Below, one piece after another: positions 8,648-17,894 of a DNA stretch of 64,000 bases. Source of the stretch: JASHVB01 sp035535035 (lineage in GTDB: Bacteria; Pseudomonadota; Alphaproteobacteria; Acetobacterales; Acetobacteraceae); assembly GCA_035535035.1 (NCBI GenBank), contig DATLQW010000073.1, forward strand, positions 46,558-110,557, written 5' to 3'. Every line of letters starts with the position of its first letter. Within the stretch, counting starts at the first letter, position 1. A program made the translations under genes and the position numbers. The notes beneath the pieces are model-generated. The model did no database searches and was not told where the DNA came from. It worked only from the letters and a program-made list of their open reading frames with translations.

Positions 8648-9684
8648 TGAGCCGCCATGACGATGGTGCGCTCGTGGCGTCCAACCGTCCCCTGCTCGAG
8701 GTCAAGGCCCTGAAGAAGCACTTCCCGATCCGTGGCGGATGGCTCGGCCTGGAGACGGCGAAGGTCCATGCGGTCGATGGCGTCAGCTTCGACATCCACC
8801 GCGGCGAGACCCTGTCGCTGGTGGGCGAATCCGGCTGCGGGAAATCGACCGTCGGCAAGGCGATCCTGCGCCTCTACGATGTTACCGCCGGCGAGGTTTA
8901 CCTGGACGGCGAGCGCATCGACAACATGCCGGCCGGCAAGCTGCGGCCGATCCGCCGGCGCGTGCAGGTGGTGTTCCAGGATCCGTTCTCCAGCCTCAAT
9001 CCGCGCATGAAGGTGCGCGACATCCTGGCCGAGCCGCTGCGTAATTTCGCCATGGCGCGCAACCGCGCCGAGCTGAACGAGCGGGTTGCCGAGCTGATGG
9101 ATAAGGTGCGGCTGCCGCGCGACGCGGTCGGCCGCTATCCGCACGAGTTTTCTGGCGGCCAGCGCCAGCGTATCGGCATCGCGCGCGCGCTGGCGCCCGG
9201 GGCAGACCTGATCATCTGCGACGAGGCCGTGTCGGCGCTGGATGTTTCGGTGAAGGCGCAGATCATCAACCTGCTGGTCGATCTGCAGGACGAGCTCGGG
9301 CTGGCGCTGCTGTTCATCAGCCACGACCTGGCGACGGTGGAGCACCTGACCCACCGCGTGGCGGTGATGTATCTCGGCAAGATCGTCGAACTTGCCGACC
9401 GGCGCACGCTGTTCGCGAAGTCGCACCATCCCTACACGCGGGCGCTGCTGTCGGCGGTGCCGGTGCCTGATCCGAACGCGAAACGCCAGCGCATCATCCT
9501 GACCGGCGACGTGCCGAGTCCGATCAATCCGCCGAGCGGCTGTCGTTTCCACACGCGCTGTCCGTTCGCATTCGACCGGTGCCGCCTGGAGGAACCGGTG
9601 CTGCGTCCGGTCGGCGAGGGCCACGTGTCGGCCTGCCATCTGGATCACGTGCCGGGCGGACAGGTCGTGCCGATGGCGGCTTGA
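8644..9684 (+). CDS. ABC transporter ATP-binding protein (DppF-like)
   Basis: The partner ATPase has 346 residues. Walker A is GESGCGKSTVGKAIL, the signature is FSGGQRQRIGIARALA, and Walker B is LIICDEAVSALDVSVKAQI. It also has the C-terminal GCRFHTRCPFAFDRC cysteine motif. It starts within the stop of the DppD-like gene. With the two permeases it completes the membrane part of the importer. It is followed by a palindromic repeat and then a convergent gene, so the operon ends here. Confidence 0.93.
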   Translation: MMSRHDDGALVASNRPLLEVKALKKHFPIRGGWLGLETAKVHAVDGVSFDIHRGETLSLVGESGCGKSTVGKAILRLYDVTAGEVYLDGERIDNMPAGKLRPIRRRVQVVFQDPFSSLNPRMKVRDILAEPLRNFAMARNRAELNERVAELMDKVRLPRDAVGRYPHEFSGGQRQRIGIARALAPGADLIICDEAVSALDVSVKAQIINLLVDLQDELGLALLFISHDLATVEHLTHRVAVMYLGKIVELADRRTLFAKSHHPYTRALLSAVPVPDPNAKRQRIILTGDVPSPINPPSGCRFHTRCPFAFDRCRLEEPVLRPVGEGHVSACHLDHVPGGQVVPMAA

Positions 9685-9693
9685 CCTGACGCT

Positions 9694-9795
9694 GTCATTG
9701 CGAGGAGCGAAGCGACGAAGCAATCCCCCGCGTGAAGAGCATCCGTCGGTTCAACTCGCAGGGGATTGCTTCGTCGCTTCGCGCCTCGTAATGAC
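9694..9795. repeat. palindromic repeat, family A (complete copy)
   Basis: The outer arms are GTCATTGCGAGGAGCGAAG on the left and its near complement ending CTCGTAATGAC on the right. The inner arms are CGACGAAGCAATCCCC and GGGGATTGCTTCGTCG. The innermost arms, near CCCGCGTGAA and TTCAACTCGC, pair imperfectly. The element sits between convergent genes and could fold over about 100 bases, so it may also serve as a bidirectional terminator. Confidence 0.8.
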
Positions 9796-9800
9796 AGCCG

Positions 9801-11168
9801 TTACTTCGCCACGACAAACAACAACGCGATCGCCGCCCAGGCGAGCAGCAGCGCGGACATCGTGTAGGCCGTGTTCCACGCGGTGCTGACGGTCCATGGC
9901 GAAACACCGGCCCAACGCGCGGTGGTGATCGCCGAGGCGGACATCGGCGTCATGTTCACGCCCAGGCCCCAGCCCAGCATGCAGGCAAACGCCAGCACTG
10001 CCGGCGAGACGCCGAAGCTCGCGGGATCGGGCATCGCCGCGCCGAGCAATGCGACGACCGCGACCGGGTTCAAGCCGATCTGGCCGGTGGCGATCAGCAA
10101 AACCGGCACGAGCAATGGCACGGCCAGCGGTGGCAGGTGGGCGATCAGCGGCGCCAGGCCGCTCGCTGGCAGCGCGCCGCCAAGCGCGACGCCCATGAAT
10201 CCGGAGCCGGCCAGCACGGTCGCCTCGCTGCGGAAGTTCGGCACGCGTTGCAGGAAGCGGCCGGCGCGCCGTTGCAGTGCCGCACCCAGCAACGAACGCG
10301 ACGCCAGGCGGCGCGATTGCACCATGACCCAGGCGATGCCGACCAGCGGCACCACCAGCGTAACGCAGGTCACCAGCGAAATGCCGAGGCCGATGCTGCC
10401 CAGTTCCGCCAGTGCCATGACCGACGCCACCAGCGCGATGATGCGCAGGTGAACGGTCCAGCGCTCGGTCGATTCCGGCCGCGCGCTGCCGCGCGTCGCG
10501 GCACGTGACGCGGAGACCCGGTCCTCCAGCCAGCCCAGGGCCGCCATCCCGACCGACACCACGAAAGCGATCGGCAGCAACAGCCGCATCGGCGCGGCCG
10601 GCACCGCGGTGGACACCACCGCCGTCATCAGGTTGATCGGATTCCAGCAGTTCATCACGCAGAATCCGCGATAGATCGCCATCAGCATGCGGCGCGACCG
10701 CAGCGCCCGCACTTCGGGCGAGCCGCCAGCGGCTTCCAGCGTGTTGGCGCGCATCACCATCGCCGCCAGCAATTCGATGGCGCCATAGGACAGGATGATG
10801 CCGAACAAATGCCCGCCGCCGGTCAGCGCGGCATAGCGCCGTCCGGGTGGCTGCGCGACCAGGTGGCGGCCGCAGCGCCGCACCAGCGGCGAGGTCTCCG
10901 CCGCGTCGCGCAACGTGGTGAGCGCGAAGAAGAACGCGCCATAGGTGGCGCCGCGCCGCCAGCCGGCGAGGAACAGCGCCATCGGGCCGGCCGCGCGCAC
11001 CACGCCCAGCATGCCGGCGGCGACCAGTGCCACGAACAGCACCTGTGCGTAGCGCCGCTGGTTGCGATATTCCAGCAGCAGGAACAGCAGCATGGCCATT
11101 CCGGCCGCGTCGCCCAGCAGCTTCGCGCGCAGCAACTGGTCGGCCAGCGTCGCCGCCCAGGTGAACAT
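9801..11168 (-). CDS. polytopic membrane protein of unknown function
   Basis: I do not recognise the family. From the ATG at 11168 the protein has 455 residues and about twelve hydrophobic segments. It starts MFTWAATLADQLLRAKLLGD. Near the C-terminus is LNPVAVVALLGAAMPDP followed by GWGLGVNMTPMSASA, Asn/Pro/Gly-rich breaks in helices that recall secondary ion or anion transporters. That is only a resemblance. The frame is open for 50 more codons upstream, but those are Arg/Pro/Ser-rich, look non-coding and would run up to the divergent reductase gene. No clear ribosome site supports either start. It stands alone, convergent with the ABC operon. Confidence 0.75.
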   Translation of the reverse strand: MFTWAATLADQLLRAKLLGDAAGMAMLLFLLLEYRNQRRYAQVLFVALVAAGMLGVVRAAGPMALFLAGWRRGATYGAFFFALTTLRDAAETSPLVRRCGRHLVAQPPGRRYAALTGGGHLFGIILSYGAIELLAAMVMRANTLEAAGGSPEVRALRSRRMLMAIYRGFCVMNCWNPINLMTAVVSTAVPAAPMRLLLPIAFVVSVGMAALGWLEDRVSASRAATRGSARPESTERWTVHLRIIALVASVMALAELGSIGLGISLVTCVTLVVPLVGIAWVMVQSRRLASRSLLGAALQRRAGRFLQRVPNFRSEATVLAGSGFMGVALGGALPASGLAPLIAHLPPLAVPLLVPVLLIATGQIGLNPVAVVALLGAAMPDPASFGVSPAVLAFACMLGWGLGVNMTPMSASAITTARWAGVSPWTVSTAWNTAYTMSALLLAWAAIALLFVVAK

Positions 11169-11336
11169 GTAGCACCAGGCACTGGGCGAAGCGCGGAGGG
11201 AGCGGATGGCGGGGGGCGACACTGTGGCTTGTCGTCTTCGATTGGGTTTGCATCCTGCCTTGCCGGATCGGGTCTGGACAGAGGCAGGGGCGCCGCGTAA
11301 CGGTCGCGCCTCGGCCAATCAGTGCAAGGGATCGCC

Positions 11337-11978
11337 ATGCTGTTCGATGTCATCGGAACGACCAATGAGAACGTGTACAAGCTGCTGGTCGCGACGATCG
11401 GTCCGCGGCCGATCGCCTGGGTGACCACGCAGGACGTTGATGGCACGCTGAACGCCGCGCCGTTCTCGTTCTTCAATGCGATGTCCGGCAATCCGCCGGT
11501 GGTGGCGTTTGGCATCGGTGGCCGTGCGCCGGGCGACGTAAAGGATACCGGCGGCAACATCCGCCGCACCGGGGAGTTCGTCGTGAACCTGGTCAGCTAC
11601 AAGCTGGCAGAGCAGATGAACGTCACCGCGATCGATTTTCCGAAATCGGTGAACGAACTGGCGGAGGCGGGGCTGGCCACGGCGCCGTCGTTGCACGTGA
11701 AGCCGCCGCGCATCGCCGCGGCGCCGGTGTCGATGGAGTGCGAGCGGCTGGTGATCGTCGATGTCGGCATCGACCGCGCGGTGGTGCTGGGCAAGGTGGT
11801 GGCGTTCCACGTGCAGGACGACTGCGTGCTGGACAAGGACCGCTGCTACATCGACACGCCGAAGCTGGACCTGATCGGCCGCATGCACGGCGCGGGTTGG
11901 TACGCGCGCACCACCGACCGCTTCGAGATGCCGCGCATCAACGTGAACGACTGGCCGCTGCGCAAGGCGGCGGAGTAG
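11337..11978 (+). CDS. flavin reductase family protein (FMN-binding split barrel)
   Basis: The 213-residue protein belongs to the flavin reductase-like FMN-binding family. It starts MLFDVIGTTNENVYKLLVAT. It has the family's IGPRPIAWVTTQDVDG segment followed by NAAPFSFFNAMSGNPPVV, which binds the FMN isoalloxazine and phosphate, and GEFVVNLVSYKLAEQMN, the usual 'FVVN' strand. Such proteins reduce flavin with NAD(P)H for a monooxygenase or act as flavoproteins; no oxygenase partner is adjacent. AAGGGA lies 6 bases before ATG 11337, so this start is preferred over an in-frame GTG at 11322. Confidence 0.85.
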   Translation: MLFDVIGTTNENVYKLLVATIGPRPIAWVTTQDVDGTLNAAPFSFFNAMSGNPPVVAFGIGGRAPGDVKDTGGNIRRTGEFVVNLVSYKLAEQMNVTAIDFPKSVNELAEAGLATAPSLHVKPPRIAAAPVSMECERLVIVDVGIDRAVVLGKVVAFHVQDDCVLDKDRCYIDTPKLDLIGRMHGAGWYARTTDRFEMPRINVNDWPLRKAAE

Positions 11979-12014
11979 CAAACCGCGGCCGCTCTTCGCG
12001 GGAGGGTTGGTGTT

Positions 12015-13586
12015 TCAGCCGAGCTGGACGATGCCGGCGCGCGGTGTCGCCGCGTGCTCCTTCAGCACCGCCTCGGTGGCGGGATCGATCTCCTTGAGCA
12101 ATACGTCGTAGCCCCACAGATCGGCCAGGTGCTGCAGCACCTGGCGGGCGTCGCGCTCCTCCAGCAGTACCCGGTTGAGCGCGCGATGATGCACGATCAG
12201 CCGCCGGTCGCCGGCCAGATTCACGTCCACCACCTGGATGTCGGGGGTGTTCCACGCGACGTCGTACTGGCGTGCCAGGGCGCGCTGGATTTTGCGGTAG
12301 CCGCGCTCGTCATGGATCGACTGCACGCGCAGGTTCGCCTCGCCGGCATCGTCCAGCACGTGGAACAGGCCGAACTGGCGGATCAGCCGCGGGCTGAGAT
12401 ACTGCAGGATGAAGCTCTCGTCTCGATAGTTGGCCCAGACCTCGCGCAGCACGGCCATCGGGTCGCGATGGCCGGCGATCGCCGGGAACCATTGCTCGTC
12501 TTCCGCGGTCGGCTCGGTGCAGATACGTTCGATGTCCCGCATCATGGCGAAGCCGAGCGCGTACGGGTTGATGCCGCTGTAGCGCGGATCGTCGAAATCC
12601 GGCTGGAACACCACGTTGGTGTGGCTGCGCAGGAACTCGACCATCGCGCCGTCGTTGATCAGGCCCTTCTCGTGCAGCCGGTTCATGATGCGGTAGTGGG
12701 TATAGGTGGCGCACCCTTCGTTCATCACCTTGGTCTGCATCTGCGGATAGAAATACTGCGCGATGATGCGGACGATGCGCAGGATTTCGCGCTGCCAGGG
12801 GGCCAGCCGCAGGGCGACCTTTTCCAGGAAGAACAGGATGTTCTCCTGCGGCAGCTCCAGCAGCGCCTTGCGACGCTCCTCCGCGGTGGGGTCTGGTTTG
12901 GCGGTGTCCTTGCCCGGCACCGTGCGCCACAGATCGTTGAACACCTGCTCTTCGTGTACCCGGCGCTCCAGGACACGCTTTTCCTCGGTGCGCAGATCCA
13001 TGGAGCGGCGCCGCGGGTAGCGGTGCACGCCGTGGCTCATCAGCGCGTGCGCGGCGTCGAGCAGCCGCTCGACCTGCGCCTCGCCGTATTTTTCCTCGCA
13101 GTCGGCGATGTAGTGGCGGCCGAATTCCAGGTAGTCCAGGATGCCGTCGGCGTCGGTCCACTGCTTGAAAACATAGTTGTTCTTGAAGAAGTGGTTGTGG
13201 CCGAATGCCGCGTGGGCGATCACCAGGGTCTGCATCGTCGCCGTGTTCTCCTCCATGATGTAGGAGATGCACGGGTTGGAGTTGATGACGATCTCGTATG
13301 CCAGGCCCTGCATCCCGGTGCGATACAGCGCCTCGTTGCGGGCGAACTGCTTGCCGAACGACCAGTGCTTGTAAAAGATCGGCATGGCGATCGACGAATA
13401 GGCATCCAGCATCTGTTCTGAATTGATGACCTCGATCTGGTTCGGATAGGTGTCCAGGCCGAGCTCGCCGTGGGCGATCTCCGCCACGGCATCATGCACG
13501 CGCTGGATGGTGCTGAATTCCCAGTCCGCGCCTTCGAACAACGGGTGCTCGGCGCGGATGGCGGGGGCTTTCACCGTATTGCTCAT
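12015..13586 (-). CDS. SpoVR family protein
   Basis: The 523-residue protein is a SpoVR/YcgB family member. The N-terminus MSNTVKAPAIRAEHPLFEG leads into the family's WEFSTIQRVHD and GLDTYPNQIEVINSEQMLDA. The long central domain contains HSYCxxN-like KWSFGKQF and NEGCATYTHYRIMNRLHEKG. The molecular function is not settled. In Bacillus a homologue affects spore cortex, and in Gram-negative bacteria it accompanies PrkA and YeaH. AAGGAAGCG provides a ribosome site before ATG 13586; nine codons upstream are in frame but without support. It is the last gene of the prkA-yeaH-spoVR operon. Confidence 0.93.
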   Translation of the reverse strand: MSNTVKAPAIRAEHPLFEGADWEFSTIQRVHDAVAEIAHGELGLDTYPNQIEVINSEQMLDAYSSIAMPIFYKHWSFGKQFARNEALYRTGMQGLAYEIVINSNPCISYIMEENTATMQTLVIAHAAFGHNHFFKNNYVFKQWTDADGILDYLEFGRHYIADCEEKYGEAQVERLLDAAHALMSHGVHRYPRRRSMDLRTEEKRVLERRVHEEQVFNDLWRTVPGKDTAKPDPTAEERRKALLELPQENILFFLEKVALRLAPWQREILRIVRIIAQYFYPQMQTKVMNEGCATYTHYRIMNRLHEKGLINDGAMVEFLRSHTNVVFQPDFDDPRYSGINPYALGFAMMRDIERICTEPTAEDEQWFPAIAGHRDPMAVLREVWANYRDESFILQYLSPRLIRQFGLFHVLDDAGEANLRVQSIHDERGYRKIQRALARQYDVAWNTPDIQVVDVNLAGDRRLIVHHRALNRVLLEERDARQVLQHLADLWGYDVLLKEIDPATEAVLKEHAATPRAGIVQLG

Positions 13587-13635
13587 AAAGCGCTTCCTTT
13601 CTTCCTCACCCACGAAGCGGGAGAGGGAACTGAAC

Positions 13636-14943
13636 TCATGCCGTCTCCTGTTCCTGGGCCGACTTGCGGGCGAACAATTCGCGGAACACCGGGTAGATGT
13701 CGCGGCGATGGCCCACCTTGCGCATCGCCATCGGCGCGCCGGTGCGGCAGATCGCCGTGTAGGTCTGCCAGAGATCGGAATCCCGCCGGATGAAGCCGGG
13801 CGGGAAGTGCTCGGAATCGCGGCCGACTTCCAGATAGGCGTAGTACTGGCACACCGGAAGAATAACGTCGGCCAGCAGTGCCGCGGTCTTGTCGTTGTCC
13901 GACGCGGTGTTGTCGCCGTCGGACGCCTGCGCGGCGTAGATGTTCCAGGAATCCGGGCTGTAGCGTTCCTCGATCACCCGCTGCATTTCCTCCAGCGCCG
14001 TGGACACCACGGTGCCGCCGGTCTCCGGCGAGTGGAAGAACGTGTCCTCGTCCACTTCCTGCGCCTGATGGGTGTGACGAATGAACACCACGTCCACGTT
14101 CTTGTAGCGGCGCTTCAGGAAGATGTACAGCAACACGTAGAACCGCTTGGCCAGGTCCTTCATGTGCTCGGTCATCGAGCCGGATACGTCCATCAGGCAG
14201 AACATCACCGCCTGCGCCACCGGCTTCGGCTGCGCCTCGAACCGCCGGTAGCGTACGTCGAGCGGATCGATATACGGGATCACGCTGCTGCGGCGGAGCT
14301 TGCGCGTCAGCTCCTCCTCCAGTTCCAGCCGACGCGCCTGGTCTTCCCCGTCGGGGCTCAGCGCGGCGATGTCCTCCCGCAGCTTGTCCAGTTCGCCGAT
14401 CTTCGGGCGGCGCAGCGCGATGCGGCGCGACAGGCTGTTGCGCACCGTGCGGTTCAACGCGAGGTTGGCGGGGGAGCCGGTGACCGAATAGCCGGCGCGG
14501 TGCCAGGTCACCGCCTCGGCGCTCACCACGCGCCGCTTGGCGAGATCGGGCAGTTCCAGGTCTTCCAGGAACAGGTCCACGAACTCCTCGCGCGACAGGG
14601 CAAAGCGGAAATCGTCCTGGCCTTCGCCGTCCGGGCTGCCCTCCGAGCCGCCGCCGCCACCGCCACCTTGCGGACGGGGGATGGTGTCGCCCTCGATATA
14701 CTCCTTGTTGCCAGGCAGCAGGTGGTCGCGCATGCCGCCGCTGGCGCTGCGGTGCAGGGACGGCTCGTGCACGCCCTGCGCCGGCAGCGAAACCTCGCCC
14801 TCCTGGTCGGCGTCCTTGATGCTGCGGCTGGCCGAGGTTTCGTGCACCGCCTTGCGGATCAGCGATTTGGCCCGCCGCATGAAGCGTTGCCGGTTGGCGA
14901 GGTTCTTGCCGCTCGGGTTAAGCCGGCGATCGACGATGTGCAT
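13636..14943 (-). CDS. YeaH/UPF0229 family protein with VWA-like domain
   Basis: The 435-residue protein begins MHIVDRRLNPSGKNLANRQR, the hallmark start of the UPF0229/YeaH family. A low-complexity Gly-rich linker follows (about residues 80-95). The C-terminal half has a von Willebrand A-like fold with the metal site FCLMDVSGSMTEH. In E. coli YeaH is made with the kinase YeaG (PrkA) and is linked to nitrogen starvation and stationary-phase stress. Here it sits 29 bases after prkA and 49 before spoVR, all on the minus strand, so the three are surely co-transcribed. Confidence 0.93.
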   Translation of the reverse strand: MHIVDRRLNPSGKNLANRQRFMRRAKSLIRKAVHETSASRSIKDADQEGEVSLPAQGVHEPSLHRSASGGMRDHLLPGNKEYIEGDTIPRPQGGGGGGGSEGSPDGEGQDDFRFALSREEFVDLFLEDLELPDLAKRRVVSAEAVTWHRAGYSVTGSPANLALNRTVRNSLSRRIALRRPKIGELDKLREDIAALSPDGEDQARRLELEEELTRKLRRSSVIPYIDPLDVRYRRFEAQPKPVAQAVMFCLMDVSGSMTEHMKDLAKRFYVLLYIFLKRRYKNVDVVFIRHTHQAQEVDEDTFFHSPETGGTVVSTALEEMQRVIEERYSPDSWNIYAAQASDGDNTASDNDKTAALLADVILPVCQYYAYLEVGRDSEHFPPGFIRRDSDLWQTYTAICRTGAPMAMRKVGHRRDIYPVFRELFARKSAQEQETA

Positions 14944-14972
14944 CTATATGTTGCCTGTTGGTGCTCTTGCCG

Positions 14973-16931
14973 TCACCCTGCCTGCTTGACGCGCATGTAC
15001 CACTCGACCAGCCGCCGGACCTGCCGCTCGGTATAGCCGCGGGCGGTCATGCGCTCGACGAATTCGGTGTGCTTCTTCTCGCTCTCGCTATCCTTCTTCG
15101 AGCCGAAGCTGATCACCGGCAGCAGCTCCTCGACCTGACTGAACATCCGCCGTTCGATCACTTCGCGGATCTTCTCGTAGCTGGTCCAGGATGGGTTCTT
15201 GCCGTTGTTATTGGCGCGTGCCCGCAGGCTGAACTTGACGACTTCGTTGCGGAAGTCCTTGGGGTTGGCGATCCCGGCAGGCTTCTCGATCTTGGTCAAC
15301 TCCTGGTTGAGCAATTCGCGGTTCATCAACTGTCCGGTATCGGCGTCCTTGAAGTCGATATCCTCGATCCAGGCGTCGGCATAGGCGACGTAGCGGTCGA
15401 ACAGGTTCTGGCCGTAATCCGAATACGACTCCAGATATGCCTTCTGGATTTCATTGCCGATGAACTCGGCGTAACGCGGCGCGAGCTCGCCCTTGATGAA
15501 CTCCAGGTAACGCTTCTCAGTTTCGGCCGGCATCTGGTCACGGCGGATCGATTGCTCCAGCACATACATCAGGTGCACCGGGTCGGCGGCGATCTCGGTG
15601 GTGTCGTGGTTGAAGGTGGCCGCCAGCACCTTGAAGGCGAAGCGGGTGGAGGCGCCGTCCATGCCCTCCTCCACGCCGGCCACGTCCTTGTATTCCTGCA
15701 AGGAGCGCGCGCGGGGATCGGTCTCCTTCAGGCTCTCGCCATCATACACCCGCATCTTGGAATAGAGCGTGGAGTTCTCGTGCCGGCGCAGCCGCGACAG
15801 CACGGAGAACCGGGCCAGCATCTCCAGCGTCGCGGGCGCGCAGGGCGAGGCGGCCAGTTCGGAGCGCGAGATCAGCTTGTCGTAGATCTTCTGCTCTTCG
15901 GTGACGCGAAGGCAGTACGGCACCTTGATGACGTAGATCCGGTCGATGAAGGCTTCGTTGTTGCGGTTGTTCTTGAAGGTCTGCCACTCCGCCTCGTTGG
16001 AGTGGGCCATGATGATGCCGGTGAACGGGATGGCGCCAATGTTTTCGGTGCCGATGTAGTTGCACTCCTGCGTCGCCGTCAGCAACGGGTGCAGCATCTT
16101 GATCGGCGCCTTGAACATCTCGACAAACTCGAGAAGTCCCTGGTTGGCGCGGTTCAGCCCGCCCGAATAGCTGTAGGCGTCGGGATCGTTCTGCGCGTGC
16201 ATCTCCAGCTTGCGGATGTCAACCTTGCCGACCAGCGAGGAGATGTCCTGGTTGTTCTCGTCGCCCGGCTCGGTCTTGGCGATGGCGAACTGGCGCAGGC
16301 GCGACGGCAGCAGCTTCTGCACGCGGAACTTCGAGATGTCGCCGTGGAACTCGTCGAGCCGCTTGATGCACCACGGACTCATCAGCCCGGTCAGCCGGCG
16401 GCGGGGGATGTTGTAGCGATCCTCCAGTAGCGCGCCCATCTTGTCGGCGTCGAACAGCCCGAGCGGGCTCTCGAACACCGGGCTGAGCTGGTCGCCGGCC
16501 TTCAGCACGTAGATGGGATGCACCTCCATCAGCGCCTTCAGCCGCTCGGCGAGCGAGGACTTGCCGCCGCCGACCGGACCAAGCAGATACATGATCTGCT
16601 TGCGCTCCTCGAGGCCCTGGGCGGCGTGCCGCAGGAAGCCGACGATCCGCTCGATCGTCTCCTCCATGCCGTAGAACTCGCTGAACGCCGGGTAAGCGCG
16701 GATGGTGCGGTTCATGAAGATGCGGCCGAGCCGCGCATCCTTGGAGGTGTCCACCATCTCGGGCTCGCCGATCGCCGACAGCAGACGCTCGGTCGCGGTG
16801 GCATACATCATCGGGTTGCCGCGGCACGCTTCCAGGTAGTCGGCCAGCGACAACTCGGCTTCGCGGTGTGCCTCGAAGCTTTTGGCGTAACTGGCGAACA
16901 GATCATCGACCATTGGCATCTGTCGCTCCAT
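14973..16931 (-). CDS. prkA: PrkA family serine protein kinase
   Basis: This is a 652-residue PrkA (YeaG) protein, an AAA+-like serine kinase of stress operons. The Walker A is LLGPVGGGKSSLAERLK. It is followed by HPIYVLKAGDQLSPVFESPL and, at the C-terminus, the PrkA kinase domain with FIGNEIQKAYLESYSDYGQN. Two starts are possible, MERQMPMVDDL at 16931 or the ATG at 16919, where GGAGCGAC lies about six bases upstream. The length agrees with the family (about 640-650). It heads the prkA-yeaH-spoVR operon. A 600-base spacer upstream carries a candidate short leader gene that overlaps its start. Confidence 0.95.
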   Translation of the reverse strand: MERQMPMVDDLFASYAKSFEAHREAELSLADYLEACRGNPMMYATATERLLSAIGEPEMVDTSKDARLGRIFMNRTIRAYPAFSEFYGMEETIERIVGFLRHAAQGLEERKQIMYLLGPVGGGKSSLAERLKALMEVHPIYVLKAGDQLSPVFESPLGLFDADKMGALLEDRYNIPRRRLTGLMSPWCIKRLDEFHGDISKFRVQKLLPSRLRQFAIAKTEPGDENNQDISSLVGKVDIRKLEMHAQNDPDAYSYSGGLNRANQGLLEFVEMFKAPIKMLHPLLTATQECNYIGTENIGAIPFTGIIMAHSNEAEWQTFKNNRNNEAFIDRIYVIKVPYCLRVTEEQKIYDKLISRSELAASPCAPATLEMLARFSVLSRLRRHENSTLYSKMRVYDGESLKETDPRARSLQEYKDVAGVEEGMDGASTRFAFKVLAATFNHDTTEIAADPVHLMYVLEQSIRRDQMPAETEKRYLEFIKGELAPRYAEFIGNEIQKAYLESYSDYGQNLFDRYVAYADAWIEDIDFKDADTGQLMNRELLNQELTKIEKPAGIANPKDFRNEVVKFSLRARANNNGKNPSWTSYEKIREVIERRMFSQVEELLPVISFGSKKDSESEKKHTEFVERMTARGYTERQVRRLVEWYMRVKQAG

Positions 16932-17073
16932 GGCTCAGGATAAATCCACTCAGTGTTCCTGCATTCTCGGAAGATGGGCGTGAGCGTAGCGTATGCGGCC
17001 CGCGCCGCGTTAAGTTTTTTTCGCCGAGTCGTGAAATTCGTCGGCGATGACCGGTTGGCGGCATTTTATCCAT
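16903..17073 (-). CDS. candidate small leader protein overlapping prkA start
   Basis: This 56-residue reading frame starts at an ATG preceded by GGCAAGGAGACCACG, the best ribosome site in the region. It ends 29 bases inside prkA. The peptide starts MDKMPPTGHRRRISRLGEKN and is basic with no recognised domain. The overlap could couple its translation to prkA. Its composition is not diagnostic and I know of no such protein in this position, so it may be fortuitous. Confidence 0.35.
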   Translation of the reverse strand: MDKMPPTGHRRRISRLGEKNLTRRGPHTLRSRPSSENAGTLSGFILSHGATDANGR

Positions 17074-17546
17074 CGTGGTCTCCTTGCCGGAGGCGGCTCC
17101 GGCCATTGCGCAAACAGAGAGTAATCCACCGTGTTCGGATTGTGGCGGATCACCAGGACGTGCAACGGCGTTCGACCGGCGCGCGAAGGTTGTTGTGCGG
17201 CTGGGAGCTTTCCTGGACGGCCGGCCGGTCAGCGCCCGTTGCGTCGGGCTGCGAGCCGCCGATCCTCCCCAAGTAAATTTGGCAAACCATGGAAAATCAA
17301 GTATTATCGGCATGACGAGCGGTAATTCGTGAATTGCGCCGCATGCCGGCTGGTAGATATTGCTACCGGGCGGCATGGTCGGCAGTCGAGGCGCAGTGCC
17401 ATATGGCCCTCCGATCGGCTCGGCGGCACCTGGGCGGATGCCCGGTTCGTGACGCCCGTCGTCAAGATTACAGGAGTATTCGTTAACATCCGGCTAAGGC
17501 ACGTCCGGAAATCGGTGCGCGGGTTGGCGTGGACGACCGCCCGGGG
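17074..17546. other. long intergenic region upstream of the prkA operon
   Basis: About 470 bases lie between the candidate prkA leader and the anti-sigma-like gene. The stretch includes AT-richer segments unusual for this chromosome, near 17270-17340 (GTAAATTTGGCAAACC and TCAAGTATTATCGG). These would suit promoter or regulator binding for the operon. The imperfect dyad GGTAGATATTGCTACC is near 17350. I could not define a promoter and I support no gene here. Confidence 0.35.
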
Positions 17547-17798
17547 TCAGGCCGGCGGCGGACCGGCCGCGTCAGCCAGGTTTGCCAGCAAGCCGGCCTC
17601 CGCGGCCGGGCCAGGCGGCGGCAGCCGGCCTCCGGCAAGCAGCCGCACTGTCTGGCGCATCTGCTCATAGTAGCGCCGGCAGGCCGGGCAGCGGAACAAG
17701 TGCCAGCCGGCGTCCAACCGCACCCCCAGCGGCAGTGTCCGCTCCAGGTAGGACGTCACAAGTTCGCTCATCTCGCGGCAGGCCGGCATGCGCAACAT
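17547..17798 (-). CDS. zinc-finger anti-sigma-like protein (zf-HC2 type)
   Basis: The 83-residue protein has the zinc pattern of the anti-sigma zf-HC2 fold: a Cys in MPACREMSELV, then GWHLFRCPACRRYYEQM giving His-x3-Cys-x2-Cys. A leucine-rich stretch and a Pro/Ala-rich tail follow, with no membrane helix, so it would be soluble. Proteins of this short type sequester ECF sigma factors in the cytoplasm, sometimes under redox control of the zinc. It is divergent from the ECF sigma gene at 17895, an unusual arrangement since the two are normally co-transcribed. A second in-frame ATG at 17789 is possible. Confidence 0.7.
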   Translation of the reverse strand: MLRMPACREMSELVTSYLERTLPLGVRLDAGWHLFRCPACRRYYEQMRQTVRLLAGGRLPPPGPAAEAGLLANLADAAGPPPA

Positions 17799-17894
17799 CC
17801 CGCTTGCGTCGTTCGGGGGTTGCCGTGAGACTCGCCCGGGGAGCCGACGTTACGACGAATCTCACAGGCTCGCAAAGGGAAGGCCAGCGCCTTC

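Noticed and set aside
9694..9795. Possible CRISPR array
   Set aside because: The repeat is one palindrome per site with copies tens of kilobases apart; no regular spacer array is present.
13636..16931. Bacterial sporulation genes, judged from the SpoVR name
   Set aside because: The SpoVR/PrkA/YeaH set is common in non-sporulating proteobacteria; nothing else in the window suggests spores.
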